A stretch of 64,000 bases of DNA from Nissolia schottii (GCA_003254905.1 QANU01058799.1:81168-145167), one strand, 5' to 3'. Counted from the first letter of the stretch, positions 35,161 through 47,798 are shown. The notes: generated by a model from the sequence alone, not told the origin. Numbers and translations are program-made.

Positions 35161-35323
35161 TTTTAACAATAAATGACTCTAATACTAAGATGGGTGTTGG
35201 TTTTATGATTCTTTTGTTTTGCAAATGTTATTCTGATTACGACGGTACTCAAATTTTTTATCTTAAGTTTCATGTATGGAAAAAAAAACTTTCGGTATAG
35301 AGTATTGATATGTTATGCCCGTT

Positions 35324-35411
35324 AGAAGTGGGTAAACGGGCTAGCCTGGTCTATTTAACCCAGTCCACAAAGGGTTGGTCTGCAGACTGTGGCCCATATA
35401 CCCACCTCAAG
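35324..35411. mobile_element. 88-bp hAT micro-MITE
   Basis: AGAAGTGGGTAAACGGGC at the left and GGCCCATATACCCACCTCAAG at the right are imperfect inverted repeats. Flanks TGCCCGTT (35316-35323) and TGCCCATT (35412-35419) match at 7 of 8 positions, the 8-bp duplication of hAT transposases. The termini resemble those of the larger element at 48068-48723. Confidence 0.75.
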
Positions 35412-35419
35412 TGCCCATT

Positions 35420-38269
35420 GATTCCTCTCACTAATGTGAAAGTTTTAAGCGATTTTTTTGTTATAATAAAATTGGTTTAAAAATATGGCCTGCCCAATGG
35501 TGTTTGTTTTTCAATATTAAATTTTAAATAGCTAAAATACTTATTTGAATAGTATAAATTTTTGTCCTATTAGTTCCTCACCTTAGAGAAATTAGACAAA
35601 ATGTGAGGGATTAACGGGATAACATTTGAAAATGTGAAGGACTAATAGAGACGCTTTAAAAATGTAAGAGACTAACGAAGTATTTTTTTTTTTGTTGGAG
35701 AATTAACTAGGATAATCATGTAAAATTGGGGGACTAAATAGGAACTTCACCATTTATTTTATATATATTCTTTGATAAATGAATCTATATATAGCTAGCT
35801 TGCTATGATAGTCCTTAACTTTCAAGTTAACATTTTTTATGGCTCTGTTTTTTTTTCTTTTTCTTCCTCATATGGATTAGATCTCTATGCTATTTTCCCT
35901 CTTTAATTAGTTTCTACAATATTTGTTTCATGTAATTGTTTAGAAGTTAAATTGAAGATGCTACCAAATACCATTGTGGTCATTATACCCTGTATTATTC
36001 AAATTTACAGAGGATTTAAATGAGTGAGATTATTACATTCTAAGATGGTCTTTTAAATTACTATTTGTTTCAAAAATATGATAAATCAAAATTAAACTAA
36101 GCTACAAATCACATAAAAAAAGAAACAGAATGCATTAGAAAAAAACAAGTTACAAATAAGACATAAGTTATGAGAAGACAAGTCATGAGAAGATTATATA
36201 CTTTTATAAATCACTTATTAATGTCATAAGGAGGCAATAATTTAGATGGTCCAAGAGTAATAATTCGTAATTGATTGACATTTTTTTACATGTACGATTC
36301 CATTAGTCTTTAACTTAAATGAATTATAATAGTAATTATATTGTATACAAAGTAAATTATAGCACTTTCTGATATCTAAATTGTAAATATGAACAATCAA
36401 ATAAATTTTTCTCTTGGAGTAAAAGAAGTAAAATCTCTTAAACTAAAAGAAGCAAAGTTCTAAAGAAGAAATGTGATGAATTAATGATGTGGAAGACAAA
36501 ATAAAGATATTTTAGCTTTTTACTCTTCATTTTTCATTAACCCGATGAGGAATAGAATCAAGACAAATGAATAACACTCAATTATGTTCTTTCCCCCCCT
36601 TAATTATGAACTAAGAATTAAAATTAAAAATAGTAAACACTCTTAGAAAATTAAACATTATGTTCAATAATTAAACATGCAGTGTAATACTATAAAGTTG
36701 AAGAATTTTAAGTGGATGCAAAATTATAAATGTTTTAATGAATTTGTATTTTATCTTTTCCTTATCATTTTTTTATTTTAAATTTTATTCCCTTCAATTG
36801 ATTTATTTATGTTATTCCAATATGCATCACTTTTATATTTTTAATAATAATTTAAAATTTTATATTAAAATGATTATTTACTTTATCTTATTATATACCT
36901 TAATTAAATTAATAGTTATGACTTTTATAATTGAAATTATAATTTTATAAACTTGTGTATTGCTCATGCTAAAAAAAACTAGTAAGTAGTATCACCAAAC
37001 TTAAGGAAAGATCAATGTAATTTGTCTAGGCTTTTAGCTTGTGTTTGGCGCAGGATACATATCCATTTATAAGTTAACTGTTTATTTTTTATCCCTTCTC
37101 CTTTCCTTTGTATAAAGAGGAGGTGATTTTAAAATGAATATTTTTTAGGATAAATTACACTTACATCATATGAGATGAAATTCGATAATATTATTTGTGA
37201 TATTTTTTAATTTATAAAATTACATTAATCGTTTTTAAAGTTAGACGATATTTACATTTGACATTTTTATATTTTGACAAAATGTGACATAAAAACTCTT
37301 ATAAGTGCGACACCGAGTATTTATATAGTTAATGTGAACTTGATAAATTAATAGATATTCTATGTAATATTATCAAACTTAAGGGAACATTAATGTAATT
37401 TACTTGGACTTTTTAGCTTGTGTTCGATAGGAAACTTCTCCATTTCATATTGCGTATACAATTTGGTTGTTTATATTGATAATCGTATATTGTTCTTATA
37501 ATTTAATTGTTATCTATTAAAAGTGTAAAAAAAAATTATGCTTTCATCTAATTAAAGATTATCACGTAAATAAAAAATAGTTAACAATTTTATTTTAAAA
37601 ATTATACCTATAAAATAATTTAATTAAATGACATAGTACACTTTTTTTATTTTTTATTTTTTATTTTTATCCCTTCTTTCTCAATGATCAAATCCATGTA
37701 CTCTAAAATCTAGGGAGTGCATATTAGATAATGATGGCATCAATTAGATCACTAGGCCTGTAGGCTTTACCCTCAGGATTCGGTAAGTCAACAATAAATA
37801 TATATATATATATATTAAAAATTGATTAGCGTACCCTTTACTTGTGGATGCATTTCATTAGAACTTGTGAATATGTAATAATAATAAATAATAATAAGTA
37901 AATGCTATGCGGCCATGACTTGGCCTTTGCTTTAGAACAGACGCGTCCAGAGAGCGGAATAAGCTTACGCGTGGAACCTTCTAAACTATATATAGAAGAA
38001 CCTACCTTTGTATGAACGTAACGTTTAACACTTTTACTTTAAGCAAAAGGTGATGTAAACTGTTGTACATTGTTGAGATTTCAGGACATTTTACCTTTTC
38101 GTCAAAGTTAAAGAGGGAAAAAGATAATGGCGAATTACTTGTTAGCGTAAAATATGTTAGATTAATCAGTTCGTAGAATATTATACTTGAAATTTTGAAA
38201 AGGTCAATTGATTCAGGCGTTTAAAAAACAGTTACCTAATCGTCACATATTAAAAAATTAAATATTATA
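35420..38269. other. AT-rich intergenic DNA with old repeats
   Basis: No gene. 35540-35760 has alternating 'ggactaat...' words of an unclassified repeat. Family B copy 2 lies at 37145-37345. A related sentence (CAAACTTAAGGAAAGATCAATGTAATTT ... TTAGCTTGTGTTTGG) occurs at 36995-37050 and again at 37368-37425. (AT)n at 37797-37815. Confidence 0.5.
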
Positions 38270-38535
38270 AAATATAAAAATAAATACTATACAAAAGAGA
38301 AATAAACATTAACATTGAATATTTATGAGTGTACGTGCATACGTGAATTTAATATTACTACAAAACATAAGAATATTATCACTAAATATTTCTATGTACC
38401 TGTTCATGCGTACATTTAATATTGTTCATTTTTTTTTATGTTTGACAATATTTATTTTTGTATTTTGTTATGTTTATTTTTTTTATTTGTGTGATTGTTG
38501 AGTGACTATTTTTAGATGCACAAATAATTTTTTTT
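38270..38535. repeat. Dispersed repeat family A, copy 2
   Basis: Same-orientation copy of 20450-20800; shared landmarks are ATTACTACAAAACAT, ATTATCACTAAATATTTCTATG, TTTGACAATATTT and the GTGATTGTTGAGTGACTATTTTTAGATGC tail. Confidence 0.6.
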
Positions 38536-39655
38536 AATTTAATGACATTTATTGATCATGTAAAAACTTTAATCAGCTCGGAAAATATTGTCATGTAACA
38601 TGCATTTTCATCTACGGCAAATTTTGACTTTGAAGCTGTGTAGATCTTTTTAATTATTTGGTGTTTATATATATGCGAGCATATTTTAGTATAATTTTTT
38701 TTAAAAGTGAAATATTGCAAGCTTAAAATAAAAGTAGCATTTTAACTTCTTAATTGAAAATATTTTTTTAAGTTATATTTAAACACTTGTTTTTTTTTCA
38801 ATTTTTTTTAAAGTCAATCTAAATCCACATATGTATATTTGTTATTATTTTTTATTTTATTAAAATGTAAATATATTTGCTTATATTTATTTACACGTGT
38901 TTGCTAACCTACTCACCAAAATTATAAACGTTTTGTACACGGTGATGGCTAAGAATTTTAGGATTGTTTTTTAAGAGATAAGAATGAAAATGAAAAAAAT
39001 ATGCGCACGGAATTAGGGATTAATTTATCAAACATTTTATGATGTTCCGTTTCAAACTGTAGAACATGGAGTGTACATTTCCTTTTCAATTCCCAAACGG
39101 ATTATATAAACCAGGGATTTTGCTTCGCGTAATATATTTCAACCGCCGCAACAGCATTGACTATTATTGCCTTGCATAATTGCACTAATTAATTAAACTC
39201 TTTCTTTTCTGTGGGACCAAAAACTGTTACATGTGAAATATATAGATGCCTTATAACCAAATAATAATAATAACAGTAATTATTACATCAAAAAAAATAA
39301 TAATAGTAATTATAATAACAATAGTAATAGTAATAATAATCACATCAAATAATAATAATAATCTATATATATACACACATATAATAAAGGAGATTTTTTT
39401 CATTTGGTGTCCAACTTTTTTTTCTTTCTATTTTAATCCGTAATTACTTTTTGTAGATTACACACCATTTTTATTTTTTATTTTTTTAACTTCCTCCCCA
39501 CTTGTAATGCAGTTTTTTTTAAAATCATTTCTTCTTTTTTCACTTATTCAACAATTTCATCAAAACACATATTTTTTTTATTTTTATTTTTTCTCATTGT
39601 CTTTCTTTCATATACTTATTCATATTCAATGGTCACAATTACTTTAATACTTGTC

Positions 39656-39690
<35 letters not shown>

Positions 39691-40804
39691 CAACAATAGT
39701 AATAATAATAATAACACATGATTTGTTTATATAAAACAACATAATTTCAATTGATAGTAGTTTAGCCGTATTTTATTTAGCGTTTAATATTAGAGAGGAG
39801 TAAAATCAAGAAAAACAACCACAAAATTAATGTAGAGCTCGAATCTAATTGAAAATAAAAATAATTTTGAACAATTATTTTTTAAGGAATGAATAATTTT
39901 AAAATTAGGGAAAAATGTTTTCTTGAATCTGGATTTTGAATCATCTTTTCGAATTAAGGTACTAAATATATCAATACCTTACAATTTAAATTTTTTTTCA
40001 GAGAAATAAATACTTCAAATATTAAATGTTACCTTTTGAGATTAAGATATTAAGATTAAACGTCGTAAAACAATGATTTATGTCTAATTGCAATGTAGAA
40101 AATCCTATCTAATTGATATATTCTATTCTAAATCAGTAATTCAATTAAAATCATATTAGTTTTCGAAGACATATGTGACCACCATTCTTTAACCTGTATA
40201 TTGGCTAATTGATGTTGGGATGGAATTAGGTAAAAAGTAAAAAATGTTTATTACTATTAATATTCTGATCTGGTTGCTATTAAAAACATATTTATATATT
40301 ATGATTGCAACCATGAAAAAAACAAATTCACTTATTATTATCTCTGCAAGAGAATTTTAAATTGAAATCAACCCCCTATATTTTGAATAAAAAATAGAAC
40401 ATATAAAACATTCAAACTCTATATTTAATTTATAAATATATTCAAGTTATAAATATATTTAATTCAAATTGATTTAAATCATATTAATTAATCATTATAA
40501 AAAAATAAATTAATTGATTACATGACCCATTTTTTATTGACTAGATGTTATTTAGATTATTAAATTGAGAGTTTTTTATATAGTTTTTCATAAGTTTTTT
40601 TATTCGATAGTTTCTCGTAAGTTTACTTTAAAAGTCATGCATATGAGAGGATTTAATTGGATGATAGTATAAAAATTTGTACATATATAATAATTAAACC
40701 CTTTTAAAATCTATCTATTGATCTATTTATTATCTGATATATTATATCAATCTACTATGGTATAAAAAAAATGTAGATTTCACGTAACTCATGTTTCATC
40801 CTCC
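38536..40804. other. AT-rich intergenic DNA with trinucleotide microsatellites
   Basis: No gene seen. Imperfect (AAT/AAC)n runs occur at 39255-39365 and a cleaner (TAA)n run at 39657-39713. Confidence 0.6.
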
Positions 40805-40813
40805 TAAAGTTAA

Positions 40814-41513
40814 GGGTAAATAGCACTTTATACCTTTGTATTGTTATGTGCACTTAACTCCCTAACATTTAAAAATATGTATTTTACCACCTTAAGGTTT
40901 TCTAATTGTTCAAAAAAGACCTTTTACTTTTACGAACATAATTGCCCTTTTCTTATAAAAAAAAAATTCTCTTACATCCTCACATATATTTCTTTATTGT
41001 CCATCTCGTTCTTTCCTCATCACAACTATTGCCGTCGGCGAGTTCAGTCTTGACTAGAGCCCGTGCTAGCTGGCGACCACCCCTCCAACCACTGTGTCAG
41101 GATCAATCACATCATCTTTTTGAGGTAAGCGCAAATTGAGCTTGCGAAGAAGAAAGACTACATCTTATTTTCTTTCATGAGATTGGTTTGTGTTTGACTC
41201 AAGAAAATAATGTAGCTGACGCCAATGCAATGGTTGGAGAGGTAGTCATTGGCTGACATCGGCTTTTGCTGGAATTGAACTCGCTGGCAACAATGGTTGT
41301 GGCGAGAAAAGAAGGAGATTGACAATGAGGGAGGATGTTTGAGGATGAAGGATAATTTTTTATTTTATTTTAAAAAATGGAAATTTTTTCTATAAAAGTA
41401 AAAGAAGATATTTCTTGAACAATTAAGAAATCTTAGGGTAGTGCACAGTTTTAAATGTTAGGAGTTTAAATGCACAAGAGCAATAATACAAAGGTACAAA
41501 GTGCTATTTACCT
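40814..41513. mobile_element. Non-autonomous Mutator-like element (700 bp) with perfect 9-bp TSD
   Basis: The left end GGGTAAATAGCACTTTATACCTTTG and the right end (inverse AGGTAAATAGCACTTTGTACCTTTG) form inverted repeats that stay similar for about 90 bp (…TAACTCCCTAACATTTAAAA…). Identical 9-bp flanks TAAAGTTAA stand at 40805-40813 and 41514-41522. The middle (41030-41340) is noticeably richer in G+C, with words such as GCCGTCGGCGAG and GTGGCGAGAAAAG. It may be captured host sequence, but carries no long open frame. Confidence 0.85.
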
Positions 41514-41522
41514 TAAAGTTAA

Positions 41523-42724
41523 AAATCCTAATCAACAATTTTCCTCACCCAGAAGCATACCTTTTGTTGCTAATAGTAAGAAAAATAAATATAATAATAA
41601 CATACTCTAAAAATACTAGAAAAAACCTTCTGACATAAGTCTCGCTATTTATATAAAATTTTTCTCATCATTTTTAAAACTTTTTAAACCTACTTTCTAA
41701 ACTAGTAAATAACTCATTTGGTGATAACATTTTTATTTTAACATCAATCTGATCTTTAAAAGAAATGTTACATCAATTATTTATATCATTTAAAATTTGA
41801 CATCAATTTACTTTTAGTATAAAATCTTACTAATTCCGTTTACATATTAGTTCGACTAAATTAATGTTAGATTTTAAAATGTTAAGATTAAACTTATGTC
41901 AAATTTTTTTGGGACTAAATTGATGTTAAAGTGAAAATGTTAAAACAAATTGATGTAAAATCTTTTTTTTCACGACAAATTTAATTTCAAAGTAAAAATG
42001 TTAAAATTAAATTGATTATTTACTTTGTCTAAAACTTCTGGTCCTATTATTATAGATAAATTAATTATTATTATTATTATTATTCATTTTTTTAATCTAT
42101 TAATTATTATGTTGTGAGAATTATTATAAGCTTTTATTTATTATCTAAAAGTACGTCCTCCTTGCTATGTGACAACTTCTCTTGTAAATCACTTTTCTCC
42201 CAAAGTTTACTTCTGCTACTCATAAGTACGTATAACACACTTTTTTTTTTTTTGTGTTTTAAAAGAAAACTATTCATAAAATATGAAAATCAATAATAAA
42301 ATACTAAAAATTTGGACTTACCTATATCAATCAATTTCAATATCAATACTTTTTTTTTTCATTTTTTTAAAAATTTATCCTAATCTTCATCTCACCAATG
42401 CACCCAAAAAAAAACTCTTGTTACCAAACTTTTCCCTTTTGTTATTATACTTCAAAATATTATCCTTCATATTTTTTAAAAGTTGAGTCATTTTAAAATT
42501 ATAATTTAGATATGATAGAAGGTTTCAAACATCGATGTAGTAAATATATTTTCACTGGTTAATAAAAAAACGCATATTTTTCATAACTTTTTCCTTAATG
42601 TAAATAGTCAATGTTTTTTTTTTTTAAATTTTAATTTTTTATTTTTATGGTAACCTTTGCTCTCTGGGCTAGCCAAGATGTTAAGGTAAGCAAGGTTACA
42701 AATGGTTGGGGGAGCTTCCTCAAT
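41523..42724. other. AT-rich intergenic DNA
   Basis: Low-complexity A/T with an (ATT)n run at about 42058-42085. No gene. Confidence 0.55.
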
Positions 42725-43114
42725 CTAAACAACATCAAAATGAATAGGAGCAAGTTGAGCCAATTCATGGGCTACTTTATTCCCTTCCCTCCCCACATGC
42801 ATAAAATTACAAAATCGAAAATTATCTCTCAAAATCAAACAATCAACAATTTCAAAATCAAAGACAGTAGAACTTTGATTTGTTTTGTTGAAAGCTTCGA
42901 TGACTTCCATGCAGTAGTCCACTTTAAACTTGACCTCAAAGAAGCTAAGTTCTCTAGCAAACATCATTCCATTCTTCAAATATTGTCATAGCTTCTACAA
43001 CTTTGGGTTCCATTTATAGCTCTATTCGCTTTACTGCTGCTGCCGGATATGACCCTCTTCATCTCGAGCCACCACCCCAAATCCCCAGCTCCTGTTGCTG
43101 CATTTAGCTGCATC
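42725..43114 (-). pseudogene. RNase H-like (RVT_3) fragment of a LINE-type element
   Basis: Minus-strand reading gives VDAAKCSNRSWGFGVVARDE, then after a break FARELSFFEVKFKVDYCMEV, then CNFMHVGREGNKVAHELAQLA. These are the three landmarks of the plant RNase-H-like domain found at the end of non-LTR retrotransposons and related host genes (start with the D of 'VDAA', the second acidic block, and 'HV.R.GN..AH.LA'). A stop near 43045 and a frameshift break it. Its N-terminal side is cut at 43115 by a CACTA end. Confidence 0.75.
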
Positions 43115-43432
43115 CACTACACTAAGCGGCGATTGAAAATGCATGTTGCGGCGGTTCTGAACCGCCACTAAAAGCAAGTTGTGTCCATTTTGTAATTGCC
43201 ATTAAAACCACCTTCGGTAGGCATAAGGTGGCGGTTCCATAATACCGCCGGAATAACAACCACCAAGTGCATTGTCAACAATTATTGCTTTATTTAGCAG
43301 CGGTTCTAAACTTCTACCTAATTTAGTATTTAAAATTTGCGAAAAAAGATTGCAGCGGTTTCTAATTGCCGCAATTTTTACTGTTTGAGAATTTTTAGAT
43401 TTCTTTGGTGGCGATTCATAACCGCCGCTAAA
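43115..43432 (+). mobile_element. CACTA terminus with GCGGTT palindromes
   Basis: Begins CACTACACTAAGCGGCGATTG. It contains three near-palindromes of one motif: CGGCGGTTCTGAACCGCC (about 43149), GGTGGCGGTTCCATAATACCGCC (about 43227) and GGCGATTCATAACCGCCGC (about 43410). CACTA elements carry such short subterminal repeats as transposase binding sites. Only one CACTA end found. Confidence 0.6.
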
Positions 43433-45691
43433 TTAAAAAATATATTTTTTAAAAAGTTGTGGTTTATTTTTTAGTTAATATTACATGAGTGACCATGCCA
43501 AAAGGGACCAAAATATTATTGTCTTTCTGTCAGCAAACTGCAATATAATTTAAAAGTCTAACATAAAGAAAAGGAAAAGACAAACTTCCTTACTATAAAA
43601 TTAAAAAATAATGAGAACTCTAACATGTATCTTTGAGTAGTTTATAGCAATCTGTTAAGATATAATTTTATATATTCCTAATCCTTCCCAAAGATTCATG
43701 ACTCATTGGCAATAGGAAAATTCCCAAAGACCCAACTATCAACTATATATTAGAAAACAAACTAGGATTATCATTTAGTTTCTTTGATGCACCAGGAAGT
43801 TAAACTCTAGATGGCTATAACTTTCTCATGCTTTCCATTTTGCTCAACTGGATTTGCTCCAATTTAAGGAAGATGCTAACCTGCTATAATGAACAGTGTA
43901 GCCATTACGCATTGAAATTAAGATGTCGGAGGGGCAGGTTATCCAATTATAGGAGCAAGAATGCACATAAAAAATAGCTAACTCATCTTCTAGTTAAGTG
44001 CGTGCACCGGAAATCTTCTTACGACGGTGAAATTAACCTTGTGATCATGAGACTTGGAAAGCCCAATGCAGTGAAATTTACAAAGAATTACTGTTAAAGA
44101 TATTTCAAAATTCCATGTAACTTTTGATTTAGAAATTAAAGGTTGCATACGACAGTTTATTAGGCACAAACAATTACTAAGCTATTGAATTTGTATTATT
44201 TTTTTTCATATCCAAAAGAGGATATAAGCAATTCAATCAGACAAGATGCAATAGAGAAATAACATTAAGCAAGGAAAGAAAACATGAGCATCAAAATCAG
44301 TTGTTGTTGTCAAAGTTATACACAAACCAAAAACTAGAGCAGTAGTGGCTGGTACTTTTCTACGAACTTAAAATATTACTTTCAAAAATTAGTGCCAAAA
44401 TTGACTTGAGTAGTGCAAAGGTAGTGCTACGACAGAGAGCACCAGAAACTGTTTTTCTATAGCACTACTCGAGTAGTGCAAGAACTACTTGAGTAGTGTG
44501 ATGGAAAACTAAAAAAAATAGGCAAACTAATGTCCTTTTTGGTGATTTTAACTGGGAACAATATAATAAGCATGATGGACGTGAAAACACATTCATTCAC
44601 GCACGAGCGAAGACAAGAATCCTAGGAGAGCACAGTGAGCAAGATTGAATATGAAGGTTCCAAAGCGAGAGCAGAGAAATCCTAATTTTTTGGAATTTCA
44701 CTTGTAATTCTTCTATGCAATTCTTTTTCTTCTTCTCATACTCTATGTTTATGTTTGTTATTTCTTGGAACACGAACTAATTCCCTTAACATAGGGCTCT
44801 AATGTAAACTATTGCGTTATGATAATTTTATTAAGGTTATTCAATTATGGGTTGTTCATTGTGTTATTTTATGTTGCTATTATAGCTTTTGGTCTCTTGA
44901 TTACCAATTAAATGATTTATTGTCTTGTATGCAACTCGAGAGAGAGAGTATGAGAATGCGCCTATTAAAATAATCACAGGTTAAGCGAAAATCTGAGAGG
45001 AACAAACATGACTTATGCGGTTTTTATTTGAGAGCTCTTAGATCAAATTAGGATTCAAGTGAGTAGTTTGCGCTAAGAGATTAGACTTTCAACTCATGAG
45101 AAGTAAATTACTTGTTCTTGAAAGAGACTAATAATTAGAAAATGGGTTTTAATCGACAATTGATTGAATCATAATTGAATAATTGATATTGAATTATCAA
45201 TATCATAATAAGATAAGTCATATGTCCTTAGATGTGAGTCGATAAACTCAATACAATGTCTCGTACAAAATAAATAAAAACAACATAACTCATGTTAAAA
45301 CAATAAAGCATACATTAAATACCATTAATAATAGTAGCTTTTCTTCTCGTAAAGGCCTTTGAGAATTTCTAAAAGCATTTAATAAGAGCATGTCATGTTC
45401 ACATTATTACAGGCGCAGTACACGGACCTAATAAAAAAAGCAAGATGGAAACTTCGGCGGCATTATATCCTCCATTACTATATAGACACAAATATTGAAT
45501 ATTTTTGCCCCTTATGACACGTGATTTTAGAAAAGAGACTTTTTTCTAGAACAAAGACTTTTGGGCCACCATAGTCAAAATTCGGAACCTTCAACCCTCC
45601 CAACAACAACAACAACAACAACAACAACAGCGTTTCTTCTATGCCATGACCAACACAAAAATTAATCCAACACATTCACCTAACACCCTTC
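43433..45691. other. Intergenic DNA, unclassified, possibly retroelement-derived
   Basis: No gene. Around 44410-44505 the phrase 'GAGTAGTGCAA' recurs several times (AGTAGTGCAAAGGTAGTGCT, CGAGTAGTGCAAGAAC, TGAGTAGTGTG). 44580-45260 is less AT-rich and reads like part of a retroelement, but no protein or LTR border could be identified. 45470-45690 should be the NHL promoter, including an (AAC)n run at 45601-45629. Confidence 0.4.
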
Positions 45692-45699
45692 TATATATA
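45692..45699 (+). promoter_or_regulatory. Candidate TATA box of the NHL gene
   Basis: TATATATA in CTTCTATATATAAAC, about 90 bp before the start codon at 45789. Confidence 0.6.
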
Positions 45700-45788
45700 A
45701 ACTAACATAGCATAGAAACCAAAAGGGAAAAAAGACACCAAAACTAGAAACTACATCTTAGTGATCACAATTCTCCATTTTACTTTGC

Positions 45789-46586
45789 ATGAAACAGGAT
45801 ATGGCAGATAATCAGAGAATCCACCCTGTCCATCATGATGTTGAATCACCACCGCCACCGCAACCTTCAGCACCTTTGATACCAAGAAACGCGTCGAAAT
45901 CCGAAAACGGCAATCCGGAGCAACAACGATCTCCAATTCCTCCTCCAACAACAATTCCCGCCGCAACGCAACCAAAACCGCCACAAAACAAAAGAAAAAG
46001 GAGAAGCTGCTGCTGCAAATTCCTATGCTGGTTCATAAGCATAGTGCTGATCCTAATTGTTGCAATTGGAATCACAGTTGGGATTCTGTTCCTAGTGTTC
46101 AGGCCAAAGCTGCCAAAATACTCGATCGACGAAATTGGGGTCACGAAATTCGACCTCTCCAACAACAACAGCCTTGCGGTGACTTTCAATCTGACGATCA
46201 CCGCAAGAAACCCAAACAAAAGGATTGGAATCTATTATAGAGGTGGGAGCCACATAAGTGCTTGGTACAATGAGACAGAATTGTGTGAAGGGTCGTTGCC
46301 AAAGTTCTACCAGGGTCACCACAACACGACAGTGCTCAACATTCCTCTGTCAGGGCAGACACAGAATGCAACAGGGCTTCGGGACTCTCTGACTCAGGCA
46401 TTGGCGCAAAATGGGAATGTTCCTCTTAGGATTAGGGCGAAGCAGCCTGTGAGGATCAAGCTTGGAAAGTTGAAGCTGTTCAAGATCACATTCAGGGTTA
46501 GGTGCAGGATTGTGGTGGATAGCCTCACTGCTAATAATTCCATTCGGGTTCGTAGCAGTAGCTGTAAGTTCCGCCTCAAGCTGTAA
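45789..46586 (+). CDS. NHL6: NDR1/HIN1-like protein (LEA-2 family), NHL6-like
   Basis: Single exon, 265 residues. Highly similar in layout to Arabidopsis NHL6 (At1g65690). It has a proline-rich cytosolic N-terminus (residues 1-68), a basic/cysteine cluster KRKRRSCCCKFLC (68-80), one membrane span (about 79-104, FISIVLILIVAIGITVGILF), then the LEA-2 domain with KYSIDEIG, TITARNPNKRIGIYY (the NPN motif), SLPKFYQGHHNTT, SGQTQNATGLR, IRAKQPVRIKLGKLK and the terminal SSSCKFRLKL. Several N-glycosylation sequons (NLT, NET, NTT, NAT) lie on the outer side. NHL proteins sit at the plasma membrane. NHL6 is reported to act in ABA-linked seed germination under stress, and relatives act in defence. A second in-frame ATG at 45801 (MADNQRIH) has the better initiation context and fits homologue starts. 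The gene is intact and intronless, with a TATA box upstream. Confidence 0.93.
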   Translation: MKQDMADNQRIHPVHHDVESPPPPQPSAPLIPRNASKSENGNPEQQRSPIPPPTTIPAATQPKPPQNKRKRRSCCCKFLCWFISIVLILIVAIGITVGILFLVFRPKLPKYSIDEIGVTKFDLSNNNSLAVTFNLTITARNPNKRIGIYYRGGSHISAWYNETELCEGSLPKFYQGHHNTTVLNIPLSGQTQNATGLRDSLTQALAQNGNVPLRIRAKQPVRIKLGKLKLFKITFRVRCRIVVDSLTANNSIRVRSSSCKFRLKL

Positions 46587-47743
46587 ATTCAAGGGTGGTA
46601 TAGCCAGAATCTTTGCCAGAGATCTTGGTGATGATTGTCAAGTGAAATGAAGTGTGGTATGATCCCTTTATTGATTCAAGGGTCAGTAGCTCGTCATTCT
46701 GACAACTCAATTCTAGCAAAGTTTTTCCAGGCTCTATAGCATTCTTTTTCCTCATCATATATTATTATTATTATTACTACTACTATTTGTTTCATTTTTT
46801 TAATGATTGAGATTTGTTTTTGTTTTTTCATAAGATGGAGATTTTAGATTTGAGTTTTGCTTATTTCCATCAGTACTCAGAGTTCGAGATACACACAGTT
46901 CTTTCTTGTACCCTTGATTCTGCCTTTTCAGCCACTTCTCTTGCTCACGATATATCATATATGGTATTAATACCAATCTTATATGTTTAATACCATATAT
47001 TGTTAAGCTTTTCTTCGCTGATCTCTGACAAACACTGCTGGTAACAAATTTTCGGTAATTTCTTGGATGCTTATGTTAAAAGAAATAGTAAATAAGGTGT
47101 ATTACTACGATATATAATGTTATTTGTTTCCGGTAGAATCAATAATTGAAGATTAAGAGAAAATTTGAGGAAAGTTCCGTAAATCGTAATATTACCGATG
47201 AATAACACAGCTACCAATTCTTTCAATAATGCCTAAAGTATGTAAAATATTAGTTGATGCACAAATAATATTAATTTGATTCTAAAGGGGATATGCCTAA
47301 TCTTTTGTTTTTTTTTTTTCTCCTCTTCTTTTGGTCTCCTATTTTGTGAGTGTTAGAGAGAGAATTGTCATCACTTCTTCTTTGATGGCAATCCCACCAC
47401 ATTTTTTTTTTAATTTAAAATTGTGTTTTCGTTCCCCTTTGTGGTGTGTTTCATTCATTAGTATGGTTGTAGTTTTCATTGTTATTGTTACTTTTTCTTT
47501 TATCGTGAAAGTAAATAGAATGCATTCTTCAAACTATAACATTAGTAGTGTTAGTTTTCAACATGAAAGATATTTGGATATCGATAGCTTTCATATAAAA
47601 AGCAGAGTTATATATCTTTGGTTAGTTCAAAATGATGTATTTATATCTTATTAATGTTAAATTTGATGTATTGTTTTTAATTTGTAAGTGTTATTGAGCT
47701 TATATTTATATTAAGCACAGAAGAAAAAACTCCCTTGACTCTA

Positions 47744-47798
<55 letters not shown>

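Noticed and set aside
45478-45675. Leucine-rich minus-strand frame near the NHL promoter
   Set aside because: The leucine run is the antisense reading of the (AAC)n microsatellite at 45601-45629.
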